64,000 bases of DNA from Pseudomonas sp. GD03944. GTDB taxonomy: Bacteria; Pseudomonadota; Gammaproteobacteria; Pseudomonadales; Pseudomonadaceae. Position numbers and translations under genes: made by a program. Below the pieces are notes generated by a model. The model ran no database searches and was not told where the DNA came from. It saw nothing but the letters and a program-made list of their open reading frames with translations. Positions 51,633 through 63,246 of the stretch are shown here, in pieces. The DNA lies in assembly GCF_029839275.1 (NCBI RefSeq), contig NZ_JAOCAH010000001.1:496001-560000 (forward strand), written 5' to 3'. Each line of letters begins with the position of its first letter. Position 1 is the first letter of the stretch.

Positions 51633-52367
51633 TTACGCCTCGGCAATCCCCAGGGCCTCGGCGGCTTCGGCGACGAACAGGTAGCCCTTGCTGCGCACGG
51701 TCTTGATCAGGCGCGGGTGCATGGGGTCGTCGCCGATCTTGGGGCGAATCCGCGAAATGCGCACATCGATGGAGCGGTCCTGGCCGTCGTACTCGATGCC
51801 GCGCAGGGCGTTGAAGATTTCCTCACGGGAGAGAATGCGCCCGGCATTGGAAGTCAGCAGCCACAGCAGGTCGAACTCGGCGCTGGTCAGCTCGATGCTC
51901 TGCTCGCCCAGCCAGGCCTCGCGCATGGCGCTATCGATGACCAGAGGGCCGAATTCCAGGCGCCGCTGCTCGGCCGGAACCGCCGGCTCATTGCCCTCGC
52001 GGCGACGCAGCAGTGCACGGATGCGTGCCAGCAGCACCCGCGGGCGCACCGGCTTGCACACGTAGTCGTCGGCGCCCATTTCCAGGCCCAGCACCTGGTC
52101 CATGTCGTCGGTGCGGGCGGTCAGCATCAGGATCGGCCCGTCGTAGCGGTCACGCACCTTGCGGCAGATCGACAGGCCGTCTTCGCCCGGCAGCATCAGG
52201 TCGAGGATCACCAGGTCCGGGCGCAGCGACAGAATGCGTGCGGCGGCCTGGCCGCCATCGGCCTCGATGCTGACCGTCAGCCCGTTGCTCTGCAGGTACT
52301 CACGGGTCAACTCGGCCAGGCGCTGGTCGTCTTCGACGATCAGGATGTGCCACGACTCTTGCTCCAC
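51633..52367 (-). CDS. rstA: response regulator, RstA-like (OmpR family)
   Basis: This 244-residue regulator has a receiver domain with acidic pair Glu12-Asp13-Asp14 and phospho-Asp56 (DLVILDLMLP), and an OmpR-type winged helix (LTSAEFDLLWLLTSNAGRILSREEI). The GTG at 52367 has GGGAGG eight to ten bases before it; longer starts lack a site. The signal is unknown. Pairs with the RstB-like kinase downstream. Confidence 0.88.
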   Translation of the reverse strand: MEQESWHILIVEDDQRLAELTREYLQSNGLTVSIEADGGQAAARILSLRPDLVILDLMLPGEDGLSICRKVRDRYDGPILMLTARTDDMDQVLGLEMGADDYVCKPVRPRVLLARIRALLRRREGNEPAVPAEQRRLEFGPLVIDSAMREAWLGEQSIELTSAEFDLLWLLTSNAGRILSREEIFNALRGIEYDGQDRSIDVRISRIRPKIGDDPMHPRLIKTVRSKGYLFVAEAAEALGIAEA

Positions 52368-52646
52368 TCCTACCTCCCGGGCGACGGCAATCGAAAAATG
52401 CCCGGCATTGTAGCAACGCCGCACCGCCAGCGGCGCTCAATCTGTGGCCCACACCAGGGCCACGGCACCGTTGCATAAAGCAGGCCCATTGCCCTGAAAA
52501 AACCCTACATGTTGTGTTCCTGTGATCGACTCAGAAACTTGCGCGATGAAATGTAAAAAAGCGTCGGTAGACTGACCGACGGTGTAAAACGACGTATCCC
52601 AGCAGCCATGCGGCCTTGGGCGCCTTACCCCAAGATAACCCACAGA

Positions 52647-52655
52647 TTATCCACA
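52647..52655 (+). promoter_or_regulatory. consensus DnaA box upstream of nrdA
   Basis: TTATCCACA is a perfect DnaA box; a second weaker match (TAACCCACA, 7 of 9) lies 11 bases upstream. DnaA sites upstream of nrd genes are known in E. coli. Confidence 0.65.
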
Positions 52656-52672
52656 GGCGAACCCACGTTTTG

Positions 52673-52741
52673 TTGACTTGCCATCCCCAGACGACCGCAC
52701 TATCTTGTATCCCCATCGCGCCAAACCCCTACATCTTGGGT
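52673..52741 (+). promoter_or_regulatory. nrdA promoter with two NrdR boxes
   Basis: A minus-35 TTGACT lies at 52673; the minus-10 is not clear (CACTAT at 52698 would give a 19-base spacer). Two imperfect NrdR-type boxes, ACTATCTTGT (52699) and CTACATCTTG (52729), share ATCTTG words exactly 31 bases apart, about three helical turns, the usual arrangement for NrdR. Confidence 0.6.
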
Positions 52742-52920
52742 TTTGATGACGAAAACGACACAAGCACATCTGCACCGTAAAGGTCCAGACAAAGAACTAG
52801 AACAGTGCAGGTGGAACGCTTCAATGGTCGCATCGTGCGTCACAACGTCGACACAGGCCCTCTGGCGTGATGATCACGCCCCGTCGCGTCGATCACCGCA
52901 TGAAACCCTTGCAGCGATAC

Positions 52921-52937
52921 CACTACATATAGTAGTG
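52921..52937. promoter_or_regulatory. palindrome in nrdA leader
   Basis: CACTAC-ATATA-GTAGTG is a palindrome with 6-base arms, resembling an NrdR half-box pair (CACTA...TAGTG). It sits 195 bases upstream of the nrdA start. Confidence 0.4.
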
Positions 52938-53132
52938 CCGGCCATGACCGGTCACGACTCGAAAAGCCAGGGACGGGCTTCAAGCAACACCCTTCCTGCC
53001 CAGTTTGCAAGTCCCAGCCGCCCGGCCGTTTCCGGGCGTCTGGCGTTGTGGAAATGGAATGAACGGCCCCTGTGCCCCGGCACTCAAACGGCTTAGCGCT
53101 CAATCAAACGTATAAAGAACACGGAGACATCC

Positions 53133-56045
<2,913 letters not shown>

Positions 56046-56415
56046 GGTGTTCGGCAACGCGCGGATCTGAGCGGCGCCCGCGTTGTTGCCGTGTGAACCG
56101 ACCCCGGTCATGTACAGACGTACACTCCCGGGGCCGGCCCACCCGGCGCCTAGCGCTCACTCGCTCAGCTTCGCGCTCGGGCGTCGAGCCAAAGCTAGAG
56201 TCAACTGAGCGGTATCCCCTCTCCTTCTGGAGCGGGCGGGAGGCAAGCCTCCCACGAACAATCTGCCCCTGCCCGTCGCGGCGGGGGTATCGGGAGCCGG
56301 AGCGGCAAGCCGCCCGCCCCGATCCGTTTTGCCCTTGCGCGCAGTACGCAACGCAGAATTACGACTATCCATACCGACCGGCCCCATTCGCCGGTCCTCA
56401 CGCAGGAGCCAAGCC
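56046..56415. other. 370-bp spacer nrdA / nrdB with hairpins
   Basis: There is no gene here. A hairpin at about 56100-56135 (CCCCGG-tcat-GTAC with GTAC-actc-CCGGGG) resembles the centre of the 140-base palindrome after minE. Further GC-rich hairpins lie at 56228-56252 and 56291-56325. They may set different levels of nrdA and nrdB. Confidence 0.55.
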
Positions 56416-57669
56416 ATGCTGAGCTGGGATGAATTTGACAAGGAAGACGGCGCCGAAGCGGCTGCCGCCACCAAGAACACCAACGCCCAACAGGCGGACA
56501 TGAGCCTCGACAAGCTCAACCAGGTCGGTGGCAACGCTGCCATCGAAGCACGCGCCGTGTCCTCCGAGGACTCCGACGCCGTTGCCCGCGCCAAGAAAGC
56601 CCTGAACGACCTCGACATCCAGGAAGGCCTGGACGACCTCGAAGGCGCCAGCGCCCGCGTGCACGTCGGCGACAAGCAGATGATCAACGCCCGTGCCGAC
56701 CTCAATCAGCTCGTGCCCTTCAAGTACGACTGGGCCTGGCAGAAATACCTGGACGGCTGCGCCAACCACTGGATGCCGCAGGAAGTGAACATGAACGCCG
56801 ACATCGCGCTCTGGAAGAGCACGGACGGCCTCACCGAGGACGAGCGCCGCATCGTCATGCGCAACCTCGGCTTCTTCTCCACCGCCGACAGCCTGGTTGC
56901 CAACAACCTGGTGCTGGCCGTGTACCGCCTGATCACCAACCCCGAGTGTCGCCAGTACATCCTGCGCCAGGCCTTCGAGGAAGCGATCCACACCCACGCC
57001 TACCAGTACTGCATCGAATCGCTGGGCATGGATGAAGGCGAGATCTTCAACATGTACCACGAGATCCCGAGCGTCGCGAAGAAAGCCTCCTGGGGCCTCA
57101 AGTACACCCGCTCGATCTCCGACCCCGAGTTCAAGACCGGCACCCCGGAAACCGACCGCCAGTTCCTGCGCAACCTGATCGCCTACTACTGCGTACTGGA
57201 AGGCATCTTCTTCTACTGCGGCTTCACCCAGATCCTCTCCATGGGCCGCCGCAACAAGATGACCGGCACCGCCGAGCAGTTCCAGTACATCCTGCGCGAC
57301 GAATCCATGCACCTGAACTTCGGTATCGACGTGATCAACCAGATCAAGATCGAGAACCCACAGCTGTGGGACGCCCAGATGAAGGACGAAGCGACCCAGA
57401 TGATCCTCCAGGGCACCCAACTGGAAATCGAATACGCACGCGACACCATGCCGCGCGGCGTACTGGGCATGAACGCCGCGATGATGGAGGACTACCTCAA
57501 ATTCATCGCCAACCGCCGCCTGACCCAGATCGGCCTGAAAGAAGAATACCCTGGCACCACCAACCCCTTCCCGTGGATGTCGGAAATCATGGACCTGAAG
57601 AAAGAGAAAAACTTCTTCGAGACCCGTGTGATCGAGTACCAGACCGGTGGTGCGTTGAGCTGGGATTGA
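56416..57669 (+). CDS. nrdB: class Ia ribonucleotide reductase, beta subunit NrdB
   Basis: This 417-residue-range small subunit houses the di-iron site and tyrosyl radical. Iron ligands are visible: [15 protein letters not shown] and [12 protein letters not shown]. The C-terminus ends LSWD, used to bind NrdA. The start at 56416 ([11 protein letters not shown]) follows CAGGAGCC. A terminator follows the gene. Confidence 0.97.
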   Translation: MLSWDEFDKEDGAEAAAATKNTNAQQADMSLDKLNQVGGNAAIEARAVSSEDSDAVARAKKALNDLDIQEGLDDLEGASARVHVGDKQMINARADLNQLVPFKYDWAWQKYLDGCANHWMPQEVNMNADIALWKSTDGLTEDERRIVMRNLGFFSTADSLVANNLVLAVYRLITNPECRQYILRQAFEEAIHTHAYQYCIESLGMDEGEIFNMYHEIPSVAKKASWGLKYTRSISDPEFKTGTPETDRQFLRNLIAYYCVLEGIFFYCGFTQILSMGRRNKMTGTAEQFQYILRDESMHLNFGIDVINQIKIENPQLWDAQMKDEATQMILQGTQLEIEYARDTMPRGVLGMNAAMMEDYLKFIANRRLTQIGLKEEYPGTTNPFPWMSEIMDLKKEKNFFETRVIEYQTGGALSWD

Positions 57670-57725
57670 TACCAGTTTGAAATCACGCTAGATTCCTAAG
57701 CACAACTAGGGCTTAGTGACATCTT

Positions 57726-57756
57726 AAAAGCCCCCGTTAATCGGGGGCTTTTTTAT
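57726..57756 (+). terminator. nrdB terminator
   Basis: AAAAGCCCCCG pairs with CGGGGGCTTTT around TTAA, followed by more T. The AT-rich locus starts immediately after it. Confidence 0.92.
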
Positions 57757-57780
57757 TACTACATTTAAAGGAATATAAAA

Positions 57781-59742
57781 ATGGCTATAGTTCCCGGAGC
57801 CAGAAAAAAAGATGTATTCACAGATTCACTCACAGGAAGTTATGGTCGATTTAAAACAAACCATAGTTTCAGACTCGACTACTTAATGACCAGCGTACCA
57901 ATAAAAAGAATCAACACCCTATATACAGCATCAGACATATTTCCTATAGAAGAAATCAACTTTGAAGCACTGATACAGCGAAGCATTGACAAAAGGCGCG
58001 TACAAAAAATAGCAAATGAATATCTTGAACAAGGTGCAGGGAAAGTCGTTTTCTTCCCTCCTCTCCTAGCATGCGTAATTTTATTAGACAAGGAAGAGGC
58101 AATAAAAGAAAGATATGAAAAAATCGATTTTTCGCACACATCAACTGTAGGCGACCCCTTAAAGATCACGTGGGATATTGACGGATTTCAGTTTGAACTC
58201 CCGATCGCAGAATCGACAGAATCTGACAGGCAGGCTGAATTTGATGGATGTAACTATCATTATTTTGAATACGCAGCCTCATTAAAGCTAAATCCAACAA
58301 GAGCCAAGCTGGTAGTTCTAGATGGTCAACACAGACTTGAGGCCATAAAGCTGCTCTGGGGAAATAAAGAAAAAAAACATATCGTTTCCGAGATAGAAGT
58401 TCCGATATGCGTTGTTTGGGCGCCGAGTGCTGATCACTCGACTATAGAGTCGATGAGCAAAGACTTCCGAGAACTGTTCGTAAGAGTCAACCACGAAGCC
58501 AAAACTGTTAGCGGGCACTTCATCACGCTATTAAAAGACAACAGCTACTCTGCATGCACCATTCGAAAACTTGCCGACCGCTGGAAAAATCAATATTCAC
58601 CTGGAAACTGGAATCGCTTACATTTACTGGAATGGAACGAACGGGAAGACAACAAAGTAGATCAAAGGACTCGTCAATTTTCCATCACAACCATATCTAT
58701 AATATCTAGATTTCTTGAAGATTACATATTCAACAATAGTAAGGCCGCATCAATACTTGAACTTACAGAAGTGCGCGAGTCTCTAGAGTCTATAGAGCCA
58801 GAAGTAAACTGGGCAGAAATAAATGACGCCACCACATCTAAAGAATTCGACAAAATCATAGAGACTCAAATAGACAAGACTTTGGTAAGCGCTCTTAACA
58901 CAATCTTCCGATTATCAGCCCCCTATCTAAAACTGGAGTCCAACGTAGGCAATGCATTTGAAAAATTACAAAAAAAGGTAGACGAAAATACAGAGTCCTT
59001 TATCTCCCTAAAACAAAACTATCTAGGCAAATATATTTACAAAAAAGCTGAGTATTTTGAAGCACCTGCACTAGGCGCACTAGAAGAGTTCCAAAGCTGG
59101 ATAAAGACGGATGACTCGGATAGAATTTTTTTCTATCAAGTATTTCAGCAAGCCCTCCTGCGACTATGGGCCAACGTCGCCGCTGACCTACATAATTACA
59201 ACATATCCACAGAGAACTCCACCCAGGCGCTAATAAACTCTTTAAACAACTTCATTTTCAGCAAGGGAAAAGAGTTCTTAACATCCGGAAAAAGATACAC
59301 AAACCGCATGCTTTGGCGTAACGAGTCAATACTGCAGGGGACTACCGGCGCAAGGAACAACTGGCTAAATGCACTAACAGCGACTCTATTAAGAGAAAGC
59401 TGTAGAGAAGATATACACTCATACCTTGAATCAAAAACTCAAGACTATAGACGTGCAGAGATAGATAAATGCCTCCAATCACTGGCAGCAAAATCAACCA
59501 GAGATTATGTCAGTGCATTACGAATTGAAATACTGAAAGAAACAGATAAAAATTTTGACGATTACTTTGAGAGTGAAGAAAAAATCAGATCCCTGCAACT
59601 CTTAAAATTATCAAACAAAAAAGAAGACAAAGAAAATTTCAAAGAAGAAATAAACAAAAAATCCGAACAACGTCTATTCCTAGCCCTAACCGAAATGAGC
59701 AACAACCTAGGAATTGCCATTGAAGAAATTTCAGATCAATGA
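57781..59742 (+). CDS. DGQHR-domain protein (DndB-like, phosphorothioation-associated)
   Basis: This 653-residue protein has the DGQHR motif at residues 181-185 (LDGQHRLEAIKLL), with the upstream segment RRVQKIANEYLEQGAGKVVFFPPLLACVI typical of DGQHR/DndB proteins. Its 653 residues are about twice the length of DndB, so the C-terminal 400 residues are an extra region with no motif I recognise. DndB regulates phosphorothioation, while other DGQHR proteins accompany restriction partners. GC is about 30-37% on sampled lines, against about 60-67% in nrdB, so it is acquired. The stop overlaps the next gene by four bases. AAAGGAAT precedes the ATG. Confidence 0.75.
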   Translation: MAIVPGARKKDVFTDSLTGSYGRFKTNHSFRLDYLMTSVPIKRINTLYTASDIFPIEEINFEALIQRSIDKRRVQKIANEYLEQGAGKVVFFPPLLACVILLDKEEAIKERYEKIDFSHTSTVGDPLKITWDIDGFQFELPIAESTESDRQAEFDGCNYHYFEYAASLKLNPTRAKLVVLDGQHRLEAIKLLWGNKEKKHIVSEIEVPICVVWAPSADHSTIESMSKDFRELFVRVNHEAKTVSGHFITLLKDNSYSACTIRKLADRWKNQYSPGNWNRLHLLEWNEREDNKVDQRTRQFSITTISIISRFLEDYIFNNSKAASILELTEVRESLESIEPEVNWAEINDATTSKEFDKIIETQIDKTLVSALNTIFRLSAPYLKLESNVGNAFEKLQKKVDENTESFISLKQNYLGKYIYKKAEYFEAPALGALEEFQSWIKTDDSDRIFFYQVFQQALLRLWANVAADLHNYNISTENSTQALINSLNNFIFSKGKEFLTSGKRYTNRMLWRNESILQGTTGARNNWLNALTATLLRESCREDIHSYLESKTQDYRRAEIDKCLQSLAAKSTRDYVSALRIEILKETDKNFDDYFESEEKIRSLQLLKLSNKKEDKENFKEEINKKSEQRLFLALTEMSNNLGIAIEEISDQ

Positions 59743-60902
59743 ATCTATTTTCTCCAATCCAACTTTGGACTCCGGGCGATAACTTTGTCGCCCCGGAGGT
59801 TGTGTTTCATAGCGATGACCACAATCAACTAAAAAGACTGTATCGTAGAGCCACTCAAAAAAAAGCTTCAATTCAACACTGTCGTTTTTATAAAATTCTC
59901 CCAAATGGAAAAAATTATGAAAACTTAATACAAGCATACATCCTGCATAAAAATGAACACAGCATCCAATGGATCAACTCAACAGCTTCCGCTTTAAGAC
60001 ACTGGAAGATTAATCTTGAGCTAGTAAACGATCTATGCAGGGCTTTCAACGAGCTAAACCATGAAACCTATACTAACTTAGCCGGAAAAATAGACAAAGA
60101 AACAATACTACCAGAGACTGGCACAGCAATAGATTTACTTAATGAAATATGCAATGAGATTATTTATATACTTTGCGATAAGACGCCATATTGCTTTACA
60201 AAATTCGACCACAACCACAAGGCGTGGTGGTTATACCAGACGTCTATAAAATCCAAAATCAAAGACACCTTAGCAAGAATCAATAAGACATATCAAAAAA
60301 AACCGCCAGAGCGCCTAACTCCGTTAGTCGCATGGCTAACAGAACTTGAGAAACAATTTGACAAATTTCTAGCAAATGAAGCAATGAACTGGCCACGCCA
60401 AGATGCAATTAAACATGCATCAGCATACTGCTGGGCACTTTGCGAGAGGCAAATTTCCTCCGGAAATCCTAGCCTAGCTCTATTGATGGCTCATCGAAGC
60501 ATTGATCTTCTTCTACTTTCAGAATGCATATCGAACAATCTTATAAGCTTCGCGAAAGACAAATCGGGATCATACACAACAAGCACTGAAAAAATATCAA
60601 TATCGGAATCCCTAAGAGTCCTGAACAATTATCTTTCACCCAACGCCAAGAGGGACGAGCTTTTCACAAAAATAAACTCCTGGAGAAATCAGCTTCTATA
60701 CACTCATTATTTCACAGGAACAGAAGAAAGCCATACATTACAGATGCTATTAACAGCTAGACTCCATATGGAAAGCATTGGGGGCAGAGCCTGGAAAAGG
60801 ACACAAGAATTCTTCTTATCCCCACCGACCATACTGCCTTTCAACCTACTAAACGTGGAAAACAACCTAGATAAAATGTATGAAGAAATAGAACTAAGCT
60901 AA
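59739..60902 (+). CDS. unknown protein with HEPN-like R-N-x5-H motif, Dnd-associated
   Basis: I do not recognise this 387-residue protein's family. It is AT-rich (about 35-40% GC) and overlaps the DGQHR gene by four bases, so the two are translated together. Residues about 215-345 look all-helical: LALLMAHRSIDLLLLSECIS, then RDELFTKINSWRNQLLYTHYF with Arg316, Asn317 and His323, which fits the R-(N)-x5-H form of HEPN ribonucleases (inference by eye). It ends nine bases past the end of the convergent dndE. A toxin or nuclease partner of the DGQHR protein is plausible, but no activity is shown. Confidence 0.6.
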   Translation: MNLFSPIQLWTPGDNFVAPEVVFHSDDHNQLKRLYRRATQKKASIQHCRFYKILPNGKNYENLIQAYILHKNEHSIQWINSTASALRHWKINLELVNDLCRAFNELNHETYTNLAGKIDKETILPETGTAIDLLNEICNEIIYILCDKTPYCFTKFDHNHKAWWLYQTSIKSKIKDTLARINKTYQKKPPERLTPLVAWLTELEKQFDKFLANEAMNWPRQDAIKHASAYCWALCERQISSGNPSLALLMAHRSIDLLLLSECISNNLISFAKDKSGSYTTSTEKISISESLRVLNNYLSPNAKRDELFTKINSWRNQLLYTHYFTGTEESHTLQMLLTARLHMESIGGRAWKRTQEFFLSPPTILPFNLLNVENNLDKMYEEIELS

Positions 60903-61259
60903 GATAAGCGAATCAACAATGTAATCGTCATATTTACCTGCAAGATACGACAACCCTCTATGGAGATGAGAGAAGCATGCTTTCTTCACATCCTCAATCC
61001 CTATGCCTAATCCGTCCTGCCTGAGACGGAGCATCAATAAATTCAAATAAAGTTCCTCGTTCCCGCCTGTAAAAGTACGCCAATCTATTTCAATACCACC
61101 ATGAAAATTAAACTCTTCTTCTGGCGGCATCGACGGATTAGCAAGTGAAATACATAACGCATGCCGACAAATCGAGTTGTAATGCTCGATACCCGTCTTG
61201 CGCTTGAGGGTCGATAGCTGGATCTTGGCGGCAGCCGTCAGGCGAATTCGGTCGATCAT
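60894..61259 (-). CDS. dndE: DNA phosphorothioation protein DndE
   Basis: This 121-residue protein matches DndE: IRLTAAAKIQLSTLKRKTGIEHYNSICRHALCISLA near the start is the family's ribbon-like N-terminal part, and the later EIDWRTFTGGNEELYLNLLMLRL is the rest. It binds nicked DNA in the phosphorothioation complex. The first 20 codons have the GC of dndD (about 58% on that line), while the last 100 have about 38-45%. The start overlaps the dndD stop by four bases, and the stop overlaps the convergent gene by nine bases. Confidence 0.93.
   Translation of the reverse strand: MIDRIRLTAAAKIQLSTLKRKTGIEHYNSICRHALCISLANPSMPPEEEFNFHGGIEIDWRTFTGGNEELYLNLLMLRLRQDGLGIGIEDVKKACFSHLHRGLSYLAGKYDDYIVDSLILA
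61190..61205. other. base-composition breakpoint inside dndE
   Basis: Line-by-line counts give about 43, 38 and 45% GC over 61021-61200, then about 58 and 53% over 61201-61320. The change falls near codon 21 of dndE. It marks a recombination join between an AT-rich and a GC-richer dnd module (inference). Confidence 0.6.
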
Positions 61260-63244
61260 AATGCGGCTTCTAACTGGAACTGATGGGCTTTTACGCTGGC
61301 AATACTGCGGCGGCTTTCGTCGTCGAAGGTCAGGGCGTATTCACGGTTCATATGCTGTTCAAGTGCGGTATGCACGCTGCCTTCCACCTCCTCGTCGGTG
61401 GAAAGTACCAATACCTGGTGCGAGACCTTGGCGAAGAAGTTATGGATCAATGCCTCACGGTGCGAGCGATCCAGACGAGCCAATGGCGTGTCCACCACCA
61501 CAGGGAAGCGGCCTTTGCGCTCACGGATCAATGCACTGAGTACAGCAACGGCCAGGATCTGCCGCTCACCAGCAGACAAGCGCTCCATGGCCAGGCTGTG
61601 TCCGTTTACGTCCTCGATGGATACGGCGTAGGTTTGCGGCTCCACCAGTACGCGCGATATCAGGTTACGCTTACGCAGCAGTTGCTTGAATTCGGCGGTG
61701 ATCATCTCCGATAGCCACTGCGCCTTCGAAGCCAACAACCGCTCACGGAATATGGCCAGCGCCTTCTTGGCGCGCTCTGCAGCTTCAAACGCCTTGAGCT
61801 GGAACTCGCTCTCACGCGATTCGGTACGCAGCTTTTGGCGCGCGGCATTCACGCGGCTCTCGACATGCTTCTGGCTTGTACGGGCCTCTTCCAGGCCACG
61901 CGACAACTCTTTCAGTTGCAACTCTGAGCTAGATACTGCTTGGGTATATGCCTCCATCCGCGCAAACACATCGGCGAGCTGCCCTTTCTCTGGAATCTGA
62001 TCAACCGCCTTCTGAGCCTTGTCGACCTCGTGCTGAGCCTCTTCGACGGCCTGCTGCGTCTGCTTGAGGCGGGCCTTGGCCTGCTGCAGGCGCGGCTCTA
62101 TCTCTGCAGGGTCACCGCCCGGCAACAGCAGCGGCTCATGTTGCTTCGCTGCCTCCAACGCTTGGAGATCCTGGGCAAGCAACGCAGCTACGGCCTGCCT
62201 GGCTTGTGGCGCTTGAGTGTCGAGCAAGGCCAACACGCGCTGATCGCGCTTACTGAATTCATCGCTCAACAAGGCCGCATGCTGCGCCTGTTTGTCCTGT
62301 TGCCACTGAGCTTTGTAGCTATCCCACAGTGGTCCCAGCCAGGCCAGCGGCAATGTGGGGTCTTCGAGGGCGGCCACTCGCTCGCTCTTCGCGGTGGCAT
62401 AGCGCTCCTGGCACAGTTTCAGTCGCGCCTTGAGTTCGGCGGCCTGTTGATAGGCCTGCAGACCGCTACGTTGCGCCTCGACCGAGAAGGTTTGCAAAGC
62501 GCGTTGGGCATTGTCCAAATCGGTTCGGGCTGCGCCCTGCTGTTGTGTCAGGAGGGCAATACGCTCGTTGATGGCATCCAGTTGCGTCTGGTGCTGCTCA
62601 AGCTGCGTTTGCACCTCGCTGATCTCGCCCGAGATCGACTTCTTACCGCCGGCCCGCTTCTCGACTGCCTTGAGATCAGTGGCCAACGCATCGATACCGC
62701 CCAGCCCCAGAAAGACTTCCGTGGCTCGCCGAAGCAGTTGCGGCAGACGCTCGGGGTTGGCCAATGCTTCAATCTTCTCGCCGTCGAACAGGAACAGGTG
62801 CACCAGCTCGACCGGCAGAATGCCATTGATAAAGTCATCCCACTCTTCGGCTAGCGCGATATCCTCACGGCTCTGCTGGTACACGCGGAACACTTCACGG
62901 AGCGATGCGCCCTTAGCGATCCACTCGCGGCGGATCGTCAGCACCTGTCGCTCATCACCTCGTTCGATGGTGAGGACTATCTCGATACGCGAGTTGCCCG
63001 TTGCATCCTGCCGCTGCAAGCCGGCAATGAGCTGTTCGTACTCGGAACGCCGGGCAATGTTTACGGCTTTGTAGCCGTACAGGCCAACTTGCAACGCAGT
63101 CAGCAAGGTCGTCTTGCCGCTGCCGTTAAGGGCCTTGATAAGGATGACCGGGCGCGTTTCCGCAACGCTGAAATCGAAGCTTTGTTGCTCGCGGAATGGC
63201 CCCAGGTTCTCGATGGATATGTGGTTAATCGTGAGCTTGGCCAT
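61256..63244 (-). CDS. dndD: DNA phosphorothioation ATPase DndD
   Basis: This 662-residue SMC/Rad50-like ATPase has Walker A GSGKTT at residues 41-46, a long coiled coil in the middle, and signature LSAGERQILAVAVLSAL (from residue 556) with Walker B VVVD at about 582-585. It acts with DndC and DndE to place sulfur in the DNA backbone. It starts two bases after dndC ends and overlaps dndE by four. Confidence 0.95.
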   Translation of the reverse strand: MAKLTINHISIENLGPFREQQSFDFSVAETRPVILIKALNGSGKTTLLTALQVGLYGYKAVNIARRSEYEQLIAGLQRQDATGNSRIEIVLTIERGDERQVLTIRREWIAKGASLREVFRVYQQSREDIALAEEWDDFINGILPVELVHLFLFDGEKIEALANPERLPQLLRRATEVFLGLGGIDALATDLKAVEKRAGGKKSISGEISEVQTQLEQHQTQLDAINERIALLTQQQGAARTDLDNAQRALQTFSVEAQRSGLQAYQQAAELKARLKLCQERYATAKSERVAALEDPTLPLAWLGPLWDSYKAQWQQDKQAQHAALLSDEFSKRDQRVLALLDTQAPQARQAVAALLAQDLQALEAAKQHEPLLLPGGDPAEIEPRLQQAKARLKQTQQAVEEAQHEVDKAQKAVDQIPEKGQLADVFARMEAYTQAVSSSELQLKELSRGLEEARTSQKHVESRVNAARQKLRTESRESEFQLKAFEAAERAKKALAIFRERLLASKAQWLSEMITAEFKQLLRKRNLISRVLVEPQTYAVSIEDVNGHSLAMERLSAGERQILAVAVLSALIRERKGRFPVVVDTPLARLDRSHREALIHNFFAKVSHQVLVLSTDEEVEGSVHTALEQHMNREYALTFDDESRRSIASVKAHQFQLEAAL

Positions 63245-63246
63245 GG

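Larger units (their letters stand above)
52368..53132. other. 765-bp intergenic region rstA-like / nrdA
   Basis: The left part holds the rstA upstream region; the middle holds the DnaA box, NrdR boxes and promoter of nrdA; the right 390 bases are a long nrdA leader with a palindrome (52921-52937) and a stem CGCCCGG/CCGGGCG (53019-53038). An open frame at 52743-53096 has no codon-use or family support. No gene is called. Confidence 0.6.

Noticed and set aside
52743-53096. A 117-residue frame in the nrdA leader
   Set aside because: No ribosome site at its ATG, no family, and Pro/Ser/Arg-rich composition typical of chance frames. Kept as leader instead.
57670-57780. Attachment site for the dnd region
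   Set aside because: No direct repeat with another site in the window, no tRNA and no integrase are visible.
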